A stretch of DNA of 11,104 nucleotides from JAJKIP01 sp040509055. Its GTDB lineage: Bacteria > Bacteroidota > Bacteroidia > Chitinophagales > Chitinophagaceae. Under the pieces are notes generated by a model, which saw only the letters and a list, made by a program, of their open reading frames with translations, was not told the DNA's origin and ran no database searches. A program made the position numbers and the translations under genes. The stretch is from assembly GCA_040509055.1 (NCBI GenBank), contig JBEVLT010000442.1, positions 1 to 11,104 on the forward strand, read 5' to 3'. Below are positions 1 to 6,275 of this stretch, piece by piece (positions within the stretch are counted from its first letter, which is position 1; every line of letters starts with the position of its first letter).

Positions 1-5
1 TGGTG

Positions 6-13
6 CAAAGGTA
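6..13 (-). promoter_or_regulatory. Candidate -7 box (TACCTTTG) for a gene beyond the left edge
   Basis: Read on the minus strand, TACCTTTG fits the Bacteroidota -7 consensus TAnnTTTG. Only five bases remain before the window edge, so any gene it serves starts outside. The same box-then-start-codon spacing occurs in this window at rlmN and at the phosphatase gene. No TTG element is visible 19-21 nt upstream, where the terminator stem of the neighbouring gene lies. The call rests on one 8-base match and is tentative. Confidence 0.35.
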
Positions 14-47
14 GCAAATAAAAATCCTCCCGGTTGCCCGGAAGGAT
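14..47 (-). terminator. Rho-independent terminator of the Spy-like gene
   Basis: On the minus strand the bases at 47-38 and 33-24 form a 10-bp stem with one mismatch (position 29 against 42) around a 4-base loop. The stem is GC-rich near the loop and is followed by TTTTTATTT at 24-16. It begins 24 bp downstream of the stop codon of the LTxxQ gene, which is the normal place for an intrinsic terminator. Confidence 0.75.
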
Positions 48-71
48 CATTAATGAGATAGATGGTCCAGG

Positions 72-680
72 TTAGTTGGATTTTTTGCGGGACCTTTTAT
101 CCTGTATTTTCTTCAGCTGCTCTTCGGTCAGTACGTTTTTCAGGCTTTCCTTTTGTTGCTTCATCAGGTCTTTGGCCTGTGCCTTTTTCTGATCGTCGGT
201 CAGCGATTTATTTTCCCGGACGGCTTTCAGCTTTGTCATCATTTCAGTCCGGCTTTTTTCCAGTTGCGCCACCTGGCTGTCGGTCAGGCCAAGTTCGGTC
301 TTCATTTTTTCCATCCTGGCCTTTGCATCTCCTTTGCGGGCTGTGCCCCGGTCCTGTTTCATTTTGGCCAGCTGTGCTTTCTGATCGCTGGTAAGCAGGT
401 TCTGCACCTTCGTTTTGTGATCGTTGCGAAGAGCCTGCATCCTGTCTTTCTGATCTTTTACGGTGATGTTCTCATTCTTTTTCAGTTCCTGTACCTGCTT
501 GCGGAAATCTTCGGTGATTGTCTTCATCTGGGTTTTCTGCGCATCGGTCAGGTTCAGCTGCTGATAGGCGGCAGCATGGTGCTTCCGGCCGGAATGATGT
601 TTCTTACCCGGTGCATCCTGCGCCTGGAGGGTAACGGTAGCGATCGCCAGCGCAATAACGCTCAACATGATTTTTTTCAT
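72..680 (-). CDS. Secreted Spy/CpxP-like LTxxQ-repeat protein
   Basis: This is a 202-residue, highly charged, Lys/Gln-rich protein. Residues 1-20 look like a Sec signal peptide: a basic start (MKK), a hydrophobic core, and a probable cleavage site after LQA before Gln21. The mature part is predicted to be mostly helical. It carries five copies of the LTxxQ motif that defines the Spy/CpxP superfamily: LTDAQ at 44, LTSDQ at 96, LTDSQ at 132, LTDDQ at 160 and LTEEQ at 184. A His-rich patch (KKHHSGRKHH) sits at 26-35. In enterobacteria Spy is a periplasmic chaperone and CpxP modulates envelope stress signalling. A similar envelope role here is an inference, since many Bacteroidota paralogues are uncharacterised. 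The gene is monocistronic, with a terminator after it and no close gene upstream. No convincing promoter was found, only a weak CACATTTG at 725-732. Confidence 0.85.
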   Translation of the reverse strand: MKKIMLSVIALAIATVTLQAQDAPGKKHHSGRKHHAAAYQQLNLTDAQKTQMKTITEDFRKQVQELKKNENITVKDQKDRMQALRNDHKTKVQNLLTSDQKAQLAKMKQDRGTARKGDAKARMEKMKTELGLTDSQVAQLEKSRTEMMTKLKAVRENKSLTDDQKKAQAKDLMKQQKESLKNVLTEEQLKKIQDKRSRKKSN

Positions 681-908
681 AGTATACTTAAATTAAAGTT
701 GAATGCCGGGTGATAGACCCGCGGCAAATGTGTTTGTAAATAAAAGAACGTATAAGAGACCTGCCCGCGAACTGCGGGTTTAATGCCGGCGGGAATATTG
801 CCGCAAAAGGTATGGATCAGTGATAAGCGGTAGCGCAGCGACAGCTACACCGCTGATGTCCGTGGAGATTTGTTAAGTAAATGATAACGACAGGTCAGCC
901 TGCCGGGG

Positions 909-1955
909 TTAGCTGTCCTTATTGGCCAGTTGCCCGCAGGCGGCATCGATGTCTTTGCCGCGGCTCCGGCGCAGGCGCGTATTTACCCGGTTTTTTTCCA
1001 GGAAGTTTATAAAGGGGTCTACCTTTTCTTCTTCCGGCTTTTCAAACGAGGCAAAATCGATGGGATTGTATTCGATGATATTGACCAGGTCGGCCGGCAC
1101 CTGCCGGAAGATTTTAACCAGTTCGGCGGCATCCTGCAGCGAGTCGTTGAAGTTTTTGAACAGGATATATTCCAGCGTGATCTCGTTCTTTGTTTGTTTA
1201 TAAAAATAATTCAGCGCGTCTGTGAGCGATTTGATATTGTTGGTATCGTTGATCGGCATGATCTCGTGGCGCTTTGCATCGTTGGCCGCATGCAGCGACA
1301 GGGCCAGTTTGAATTTTACCTTGTCGTCGCCCAGCTGCCGGATCTGTTTGGCTACACCGGCCGTGCTCACCGTGATCCGCCGCGGGCTCATGCCCATGCC
1401 TTCGGGCGAGGTGATCCGTTCGATGGATTTCAGCACGTTTTTGTAATTCAGCAGGGGTTCGCCCATGCCCATGAATACGATATTGGAGAGTTTTTTACTG
1501 TACACCCGCTCGCACTGCTGGTTGATCAGCACTACTTCGTCGTAGATCTCGTCAAAAGACAGATTGCGTTTCCGGTCGATATAGCCGGTGGCGCAAAAGC
1601 GGCAGCTCAGCGAGCAGCCGATCTGCGACGATACGCAGGCTGTGTACCGCGATTCAGTGGGGATCAGTACGCCCTCGGCCAGGTGGCCGTCCCAGGTTTT
1701 AAAACGGCTTTTGATGGTGCCGTCTGCAGAATACTGTGTGGTATCGATGGTAAGGGCCGGCAGCGTAAAATCTTCTTTCAGCCTGTTCCTCAGCTCCTTA
1801 CTCAGGTTGGTCATGGCATCGATGCTCAGCGCGGGTGTCAGCCACAGCCATTCATATACCTGCCTGGCGCGAAACTTCTTCTCGCCCAGCGTTTCGATAT
1901 ATTTTTCAAGATCGGGCAACGACAGGTCCCGTATATTCTTCTTCTGCTGGATCAT
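909..1955 (-). CDS. rlmN: Dual-specificity RNA methyltransferase RlmN
   Basis: This 348-residue radical-SAM enzyme methylates C2 of adenine 2503 in 23S rRNA and, in characterised homologues, of adenine 37 in some tRNAs. The cluster motif CxxxCxxC is at C114, C118 and C121 (GCSLSCRFCATG). C107 in ACVSSQIGC matches the catalytic Cys118 of E. coli RlmN. C340 in DIDAACGQLA matches the methyl-carrying Cys355. GMGEPLLNY, a SAM-binding segment of the family, is also present. Length is normal. All residues of the two-cysteine mechanism are present, so this is RlmN or a close homologue and not Cfr-type resistance by any visible feature; the very close family resemblance makes Cfr hard to exclude from sequence alone. 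The start ATG lies 4 nt after a TATCTTTG -7 box, which excludes any longer N-terminus and suggests a leaderless transcript. The next gene downstream is 228 bp away and separately controlled. Confidence 0.97.
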   Translation of the reverse strand: MIQQKKNIRDLSLPDLEKYIETLGEKKFRARQVYEWLWLTPALSIDAMTNLSKELRNRLKEDFTLPALTIDTTQYSADGTIKSRFKTWDGHLAEGVLIPTESRYTACVSSQIGCSLSCRFCATGYIDRKRNLSFDEIYDEVVLINQQCERVYSKKLSNIVFMGMGEPLLNYKNVLKSIERITSPEGMGMSPRRITVSTAGVAKQIRQLGDDKVKFKLALSLHAANDAKRHEIMPINDTNNIKSLTDALNYFYKQTKNEITLEYILFKNFNDSLQDAAELVKIFRQVPADLVNIIEYNPIDFASFEKPEEEKVDPFINFLEKNRVNTRLRRSRGKDIDAACGQLANKDS

Positions 1956-1959
1956 CCTG

Positions 1960-1991
1960 CAAAGATACGCAACTGACGTTTATCCGCTCAA
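1960..1991 (-). promoter_or_regulatory. Promoter of rlmN (TTG - 21 nt - TATCTTTG)
   Basis: On the minus strand TTG (1991-1989, within TTTTG) is followed after 21 nt by TATCTTTG (1967-1960). This is a full match to the Bacteroidota primary sigma -7 consensus TAnnTTTG with an acceptable -33 spacing. The box ends only 4 nt before the rlmN ATG, so initiation should fall at or next to the start codon. Confidence 0.65.
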
Positions 1992-1992
1992 A

Positions 1993-2037
1993 AGTGAAAC
2001 GTTCCGGTATGAAACATTTTTGTATGAAACATTTTTG
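1993..2037 (+). repeat. 15-bp tandem repeat (two perfect copies plus one decayed)
   Basis: TATGAAACATTTTTG occurs twice without interruption, at 2008-2022 and 2023-2037. The 15 bases just before (1993-2007) keep the same register and match at 9 of 15 positions, including TGAAAC, so they look like a degenerate third copy. The core TGAAAC recurs at the ATPase start codon (ATGAAAC, 2055-2061) and inverted at 2037-2042. The array fills the divergent region between rlmN and the ATPase gene. Confidence 0.8.
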
Positions 2038-2050
2038 TTTCATATTTTTA
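2020..2050 (+). promoter_or_regulatory. Candidate promoter of the ATPase-thiolase unit
   Basis: TTG at 2020-2022 is followed by a 20-nt spacer and TATTTTTA at 2043-2050, which matches TAnnTTTG at all but the last position. The box ends 4 nt before the ATG at 2055, the same layout as at rlmN. The spacer is almost exactly filled by the palindrome 2023-2044. An alternative is that these AT-rich bases only resemble a promoter. Confidence 0.45.
2023..2044 (+). promoter_or_regulatory. Perfect inverted repeat: operator or attenuator candidate
   Basis: TATGAAAC (2023-2030) is the exact reverse complement of GTTTCATA (2037-2044), with a 6-base loop ATTTTT. Five T residues follow at 2045-2049. In DNA it is a palindrome lying between the candidate -33 and -7 boxes, a typical repressor position. 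If transcription starts further upstream, the RNA hairpin plus U-run would be a weak attenuator 10 bp before the ATPase start codon. Which reading is right cannot be decided from sequence. Confidence 0.5.
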
Positions 2051-2054
2051 GGCT

Positions 2055-3182
2055 ATGAAACCTTTCGATTTTGGCAGGATCGCCGACGACTTTTACTTTA
2101 CCAACCGCACCAAAGAGATCGGCTGGCTGAAGCGGCAGGTAGACGGCCGGATCAATACCATGCTGATCTCGCCGCGGCGATGGGGCAAGTCGTCGCTGGT
2201 GCAGCAGGTGGCTGGTAAATACAAAAAGCAGGCAGGCGCTCCCGTATTCTGCTTCGTGGATATTTTCAATATCCGCAGCGAAAAAGAGTTTTATGAAGAG
2301 CTGTCGCGCCAGGTGATGAGGGCTACCGCGGGCAGCCTGGAAGAGGTAGCGAAAATGGCAGGCGCTTTTTTCCGGAAGATCATTCCCCGCCTGGGCTTCA
2401 GTCCCGACCCGGCTACCGATATCTCGGTAAGCTTCAGCCTGGATGATGTGAAAAAGCATTATTCCGAAGTGCTGGACCTGCCGGAAAAAATAGCGAAGAA
2501 AAAGGGGAAGCACATCGTCATATGCGTGGATGAATTTCAGAATATCAGTTTTTTTAAAGATCCGCAGGCCGTACAAAAGCGGTTGCGCGCTCACTGGCAA
2601 AAGCACCAACATGTGACTTATGTATTGTACGGCAGCAAGCGCCACCTGCTGATGGATTTTTTTACCAAACCCTCCATGCCGTTTTACAAGTTTGGCGAGA
2701 TCCTGTTCCTGGAAAAAATAGAAGAAAAGCATTGGGTGCCTTTTATCATGGAACGGTTCAGGGCCACCGGCAAATCCATCAGTGAAGAGCTGGCACAGGA
2801 AATTGCCCGGCTGATGAGCAACCATCCCTATTTCGTGCAGCAGCTGGCCCAGGCCGCCTGGAATGTGTGCGGCAGAAAGTGCAGGAAAGAAAACATCGAA
2901 GCGGCTATCGAAGAGCTGCTGGACCAGTACACCATCCTGTACCAGAAGGAAGTGGACCAGCTGACCAACCTGCAGCTGAACTTCCTGGAGGGATTGTGTG
3001 CCGGCGAAACAAACTTTACTTCCGCCGGGTTCCTGCAAACCTATGGCATCGGTGCGTCCGGTAATATCAGGCGTATAAAAGAGGCGCTGGAGAACAAGGA
3101 AATTATTGATATTGCAGGCAAAACCATCGCCCTGAGCGACCCGCTGTTTGAAGTGTGGCTCAAAAGGCGCTATTTTATTTAA
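2055..3182 (+). CDS. P-loop ATPase of the ATPase_2 (archaeal-type AAA/STAND-like) family
   Basis: This is a 375-residue cytoplasmic ATPase. The start is followed by the family's N-terminal segment NRTKEIGWLK (17-26). The Walker A loop is SPRRWGKSSL at 39-48, with Lys45 and Ser46 as the nucleotide-binding pair and Ser in place of the usual first Gly, a common variant in this family. Walker B is IVICVDEFQ at 154-162, with Asp159 and Glu160. A sensor-like YGSKRHLL is at 192-199 and HPYFVQQLA at 257-265. The C-terminal part resembles a winged-helix region ending in the family's DPLFEVWLKRR. All ATPase residues appear intact. Members of this group are widespread in Bacteroidota and Archaea, mostly without a known function; neither partner nor substrate can be named. 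The thiolase gene begins 9 bp after the stop, so the two are probably co-transcribed, though no functional link is obvious. The ATG at 2055 was chosen because the repeat array lies directly upstream and its ATGs are out of frame. Confidence 0.85.
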   Translation: MKPFDFGRIADDFYFTNRTKEIGWLKRQVDGRINTMLISPRRWGKSSLVQQVAGKYKKQAGAPVFCFVDIFNIRSEKEFYEELSRQVMRATAGSLEEVAKMAGAFFRKIIPRLGFSPDPATDISVSFSLDDVKKHYSEVLDLPEKIAKKKGKHIVICVDEFQNISFFKDPQAVQKRLRAHWQKHQHVTYVLYGSKRHLLMDFFTKPSMPFYKFGEILFLEKIEEKHWVPFIMERFRATGKSISEELAQEIARLMSNHPYFVQQLAQAAWNVCGRKCRKENIEAAIEELLDQYTILYQKEVDQLTNLQLNFLEGLCAGETNFTSAGFLQTYGIGASGNIRRIKEALENKEIIDIAGKTIALSDPLFEVWLKRRYFI

Positions 3183-3191
3183 AGATTTTTT

Positions 3192-4388
3192 ATGCAGGCA
3201 GTATATGTAGTAGATGTGGTGCGGACACCGGTGGGTAAATATGGTGGAGTATTAAGCACTGTCAGGCCCGACGACCTGCTGGCGACCACGATCAGGGCCT
3301 TGCTCAATCGGAACGGATCCATCGATGTAAATGCTATCGAAGACGTGATCGCCGGTGCGGCCAACCAGGCAGGTGAGGATAACCGCAACGTGGCGAGGAT
3401 GGCGGCCCTGCTGGCCGGCTTGCCGGTGTCTGTGGCAGGCAGCACGGTCAACCGGCTTTGCGCGTCCGGGCTGCAGGCAGTCATGGACGGCGCCCGGCAG
3501 ATCCGTTGCGGCGATGCAGACCTGGTGATCGCCTGCGGTGTGGAAAGCATGACCCGGGCGCCCTTTGTAATGCCCAAAACTTCGGCCCCTTTCCAGCGCA
3601 ATACCGGGATATATGATACCACCCTGGGCTGGCGCTTTTTAAACAAGCGGCTGGCTGAGCTGTATCCGCCGTTCAGCATGGGAGAAACGGCCGAGAACGT
3701 GGCGCGTGAATGGAATATCTCCCGCCAGGAGCAGGACATATTCGCCTTGGCTTCGCAACAAAAATATTTTGAAGCGCTGGCCGCCCGCAAGTGGCAGGAT
3801 GAGATAACCGCGGTAGAAATAACCGATACAAAAGGCAACCTGTCGGTGGTGGAAGTGGATGAGCATCCCCGCCAGACCTCGCTGGAGAAGCTGGCCTCGC
3901 TGAAACCGGCCTTTGCCAAAGACGGCACGGTAACAGCCGGAAACTCCTCCGGCATCAATGATGGCGCTGCCGCCATGCTGCTGGCTGGCGAAGCCGCGGT
4001 AAAGAAATACAACCTGCAGCCGATAGCCGAAGTGGTTGCTATGGCCGTGGCAGGAGTAGACCCTGCCGTGATGGGCATTGGTCCGGTACCTGCCACGCAG
4101 AAGGCGTTGCAGAGGGCAGGGCTTTCCGTGTCCGACCTGGACCTGGTAGAGCTCAACGAAGCGTTTGCCTCGCAGTCCATCGCCTGCGTACGCGACCTGG
4201 GGCTGGATATCAACAAGGTAAACGTGAACGGTGGCGCCATCGCCATTGGCCACCCGCTGGGTTGCAGCGGCGTGCGCATTTCCGCTACCTTACTGCATGA
4301 AATGAAAAGAAGCAGCGCCGGGTATGGATTGGCCACTATGTGCGTGGGCGTAGGGCAGGGGGCTGCCGTGATCTATCGGTTGGTATAG
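3192..4388 (+). CDS. pcaF: Acetyl-CoA C-acyltransferase, 3-oxoadipyl-CoA thiolase-like
   Basis: This is a complete 398-residue degradative thiolase that splits 3-oxoacyl-CoA with CoA to release acetyl-CoA. The nucleophile is Cys90 in NRLCASG. The active-site His354 lies in GHPLGCSG, and the second catalytic Cys384 in MCVGVGQG. NEAFA, the oxyanion-hole region, is also present. The segment YDTTLGWRF, followed by GETAENVA, and the CxGVGQG ending are typical of PcaF/PaaJ 3-oxoadipyl-CoA thiolases, which is why that subtype is suggested. FadA/AtoB-type substrates remain possible. No other beta-ketoadipate, phenylacetate or beta-oxidation gene is in the window, so the pathway cannot be fixed. The gene starts 9 bp after the ATPase stop and has no visible promoter of its own. 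It ends 3 bp from the stop of the convergent ABC permease gene. Confidence 0.9.
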   Translation: MQAVYVVDVVRTPVGKYGGVLSTVRPDDLLATTIRALLNRNGSIDVNAIEDVIAGAANQAGEDNRNVARMAALLAGLPVSVAGSTVNRLCASGLQAVMDGARQIRCGDADLVIACGVESMTRAPFVMPKTSAPFQRNTGIYDTTLGWRFLNKRLAELYPPFSMGETAENVAREWNISRQEQDIFALASQQKYFEALAARKWQDEITAVEITDTKGNLSVVEVDEHPRQTSLEKLASLKPAFAKDGTVTAGNSSGINDGAAAMLLAGEAAVKKYNLQPIAEVVAMAVAGVDPAVMGIGPVPATQKALQRAGLSVSDLDLVELNEAFASQSIACVRDLGLDINKVNVNGGAIAIGHPLGCSGVRISATLLHEMKRSSAGYGLATMCVGVGQGAAVIYRLV

Positions 4389-4391
4389 TTT

Positions 4392-5579
4392 TCAGAACAT
4401 TTTGTACAGGAGTTTCTTCACCAGCTGGTAATTGGTGATCACCGACAGGATGATGAGTGCTGGCGCAGTGGCCAGTACGCTCCAGTGCAGCAGGGTGGAC
4501 AGCTCCGGCCGGTCGTACATAATAAAGTGGTGAAATCCCCATTGCATCAGTTGGGCACAGGCGGCTGCTACGAGTACGACGAATATATAGACCGGTATAA
4601 ACTGCCGGGCCATATTCCTGCTCAGCCAGCGGGGCGAGTAGCCCAGTGTCAGCAGCAGCTGCAGGTTGTCCCGGCTCCGGGCAATGACTAGCTGCAGGTA
4701 AAAGGAAAACAGCATCAGCGCCAGCAGGATCACCAGCAGGCCGAAGAATCCCAGCCCGCTCACGATACCCTCCAGCAAAGATTTGGACCGGCCAAACACG
4801 GTCTTGTCCTTGTTGATCCGGTAGTTTTTCTGGTCCAGGAACTGCAGCAGGGCGGTGTTGTTGGCATCAGCCGTTTGAATGAATACCCGCGATGATCTTA
4901 CCGAATCCTCTCCTTCCAGGTTGCGGTTGGCCCAATCGATAAAGCTAGTAGGGACAAGAATGGAGTTGACACGATCGGAAAAGGCCACGATACCGGCACG
5001 GAAAACTTTCTGTCCCAGCTTGCCTTCGCATCGCAGGTAGATGCGCACGTTGGAGGCCGTGGCCGGCGATAGCTGCGGCAGGTCCCAGCTTGGTGCAAAC
5101 ACATTGTACATTTCCAGCAGGTCGGACGAAAAGATGATCGGGACGATCTCCTGTCCTTTCGTCCAGGTAAAATTGGGCGGCACGGTATCGATAAAGTTAT
5201 CATCGAGCGCCTCCACAAAGATGTCGGAAGAAAAAGGGATCAGGTCGCCGGCCTCGGCCACCACTTTGAACCGGTTAGGCACCAGTGGCGATGCGTCGGT
5301 GATGAACGGCTGCGACCGGAGTTCTGCTATCTCCCCGGCGGTAAACCGGTTGTCCTTTCCCATGTTATCGTTGGTGATCACCTTAGTCAGGGAAATAAAG
5401 TCGAACCCGTTTTTCCGCACACTGGATTTCTTGACCAGCTGCTGGATGTTGATGAACATCTGCAGGGCGCACAGCAGTAGCAGCACACCGATACCCAGCC
5501 CGATATAGGAGAACCAGCGGGAGGCGGCATTGGTCCCGGTGAGTAAGAGTGGCCTGATGGTTTTATACGATAGCGGCAC
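4392..5579 (-). CDS. ABC transporter permease, FtsX/MacB-like four-TM type
   Basis: This is read as a 395-residue inner-membrane protein starting at GTG 5579. One TM helix (about residues 24-43) is followed by a large extracytoplasmic domain (about 45-270), then three TM helices at about 274-299, 327-346 and 363-383. This is the FtsX/MacB/LolC plan (type VII ABC). The stretch RSRDNLQLLLTLGYSPRWLSR (301-321, given here as the cytoplasmic loop) looks like the coupling helix that contacts the ATPase. The partner ATPase gene ends 10 bp upstream. An ATG-initiated reading from 5669 would overlap that gene by 80 bp and add 30 residues of ATPase-frame shadow, so it was rejected. The first internal Met (residue 41) would remove TM1. 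Such transporters usually do mechanotransmission, lipoprotein extraction or peptide/antibiotic export. The substrate is unknown. Confidence 0.85.
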   Translation of the reverse strand: MPLSYKTIRPLLLTGTNAASRWFSYIGLGIGVLLLLCALQMFINIQQLVKKSSVRKNGFDFISLTKVITNDNMGKDNRFTAGEIAELRSQPFITDASPLVPNRFKVVAEAGDLIPFSSDIFVEALDDNFIDTVPPNFTWTKGQEIVPIIFSSDLLEMYNVFAPSWDLPQLSPATASNVRIYLRCEGKLGQKVFRAGIVAFSDRVNSILVPTSFIDWANRNLEGEDSVRSSRVFIQTADANNTALLQFLDQKNYRINKDKTVFGRSKSLLEGIVSGLGFFGLLVILLALMLFSFYLQLVIARSRDNLQLLLTLGYSPRWLSRNMARQFIPVYIFVVLVAAACAQLMQWGFHHFIMYDRPELSTLLHWSVLATAPALIILSVITNYQLVKKLLYKMF

Positions 5580-5589
5580 CGGTCTGCAT

Positions 5590-6231
5590 TTAGAGGTGAA
5601 ACAATCGGGTAAAGGGAAAATAGTCGATCCGCTCCAGGTCGGCAAAGATGATCGCCGCATGGCGGGCACGGGCTTCTTCCAGCATTAGCTCCATGGCCTT
5701 TTGCGCGTTGTTGTTGTCCAGGTGGCTGAAGGGCTCGTCCAGCAGCAGCAGGTCGAAGGGCTGTAGTAACGAGCGGATAATGGCCACGCGTTGCTGCTCG
5801 CCGTAAGAGCAGATCCTTGCTGCGGTATGCAGCTTGTTGCCGATGCCCAGCCGTTCGGCCATCTCCTTGATCTTTTCCGGGGAATGATAAGGATGCAGCT
5901 GGCGTTTGATCTCCAGGTTGTCCAGTACGGTCTGCTCCGGGAAGAGCCGGAGGTCCTGGAAAACGATGCTGACACGCTCCTTGCGGTAGCGGGCAAAATC
6001 TTCCGCAGTAAAATGGCGGATAGCCTGGCCATCGAAGGAGATTTGCCCGGTATATTCATTCCGCAGCCCGTACAGGAAGTGCACCAGCGAGGTCTTGCCG
6101 CTGCCTGAAGGGGCTACGATCTTCACCAGTTCTCCTTTTTCAAAAACCAGGTCCTGCCCCCAGATTTCCGAGGTTTTTTTTCGCTCTTCGTCGAAATAAG
6201 CGGGCAATAACTGCCGGATGTGTAGTTGCAT
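5590..6231 (-). CDS. ABC transporter ATP-binding protein (LolD/FtsE-like) with atypical motifs
   Basis: This is a 213-residue nucleotide-binding domain. Walker A is APSGSGKTS at 40-48, with Ala for the first Gly. The Q-loop is FQDLRLFPEQ (Gln92). The signature region reads CSYGEQQRVA (131-140), giving SYGEQ instead of LSGGQ. Walker B is LLLLDEP (Asp155, Glu156), followed by the D-loop SHLD. The stretch equivalent to the H-switch reads IIFADLERID, with Ala197 where the usual THD histidine would be. The protein ends soon after, with no extended C-terminus. Its closest architecture is LolD/FtsE/MacB-type ATPases, fitting the permease encoded 10 bp downstream. The catalytic Glu is present, so ATP hydrolysis is plausible but may be slow or altered. 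The ATG follows within 10 bp of the U-run of an intrinsic terminator, so its own promoter or read-through must supply transcription. Confidence 0.9.
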   Translation of the reverse strand: MQLHIRQLLPAYFDEERKKTSEIWGQDLVFEKGELVKIVAPSGSGKTSLVHFLYGLRNEYTGQISFDGQAIRHFTAEDFARYRKERVSIVFQDLRLFPEQTVLDNLEIKRQLHPYHSPEKIKEMAERLGIGNKLHTAARICSYGEQQRVAIIRSLLQPFDLLLLDEPFSHLDNNNAQKAMELMLEEARARHAAIIFADLERIDYFPFTRLFHL

Positions 6232-6240
6232 ACCGCGCGC

Positions 6241-6275
6241 AATAAAAAAACCACAGGCGGCTTTACCTGTGGTTT
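6241..6275 (-). terminator. Rho-independent terminator after the DUF4836 gene
   Basis: On the minus strand AAACCACAGG (6275-6266) pairs perfectly with CCTGTGGTTT (6257-6248) around an 8-base loop. Together with the last stem bases this gives an unbroken T run at 6250-6244. It starts 15 bp past the DUF4836 stop codon. The opposite strand has no T run after the stem, so it works in the minus direction only. It separates the phosphatase-hisS-DUF4836 unit from the ABC genes. Confidence 0.85.

Noticed and set aside
764..778. Short CCCGC/GCGGG hairpin between rlmN and the Spy-like gene
   Set aside because: It has only 5 bp of stem and three T residues on the plus strand, with no plus-strand gene before it.
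826..854. Imperfect hairpin downstream of rlmN as a terminator
   Set aside because: The 9-bp stem (826-834 with 844-854) has a 2-nt bulge and no T run follows on the minus strand, so intrinsic termination is not supported.
909..1955. Cfr-type antibiotic resistance methyltransferase
   Set aside because: The gene sits in a housekeeping setting with RlmN-typical segments (ACVSSQIGC, DIDAACGQLA), and there is no mobile element nearby.
930..1976. 348-residue plus-strand open frame opposite rlmN
   Set aside because: It lies over a fully conserved radical-SAM gene, has low-complexity composition without domains, and crosses the rlmN promoter. It is a shadow frame.
2008..2044. Short repeats as a CRISPR remnant
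   Set aside because: The copies are directly adjacent with no spacers, only 15 bp long, and there are no cas genes.
2040..3038. 332-residue minus-strand open frame opposite the ATPase
   Set aside because: The ATPase frame has Walker A, Walker B and the family C-terminus; the antisense frame has no recognisable motif and ends inside the control region.
3179..4336. 385-residue Ser/Ala-rich minus-strand frame opposite the thiolase
   Set aside because: Its composition is typical of the antisense of a GC-rich gene, and the thiolase on the other strand has all catalytic residues.
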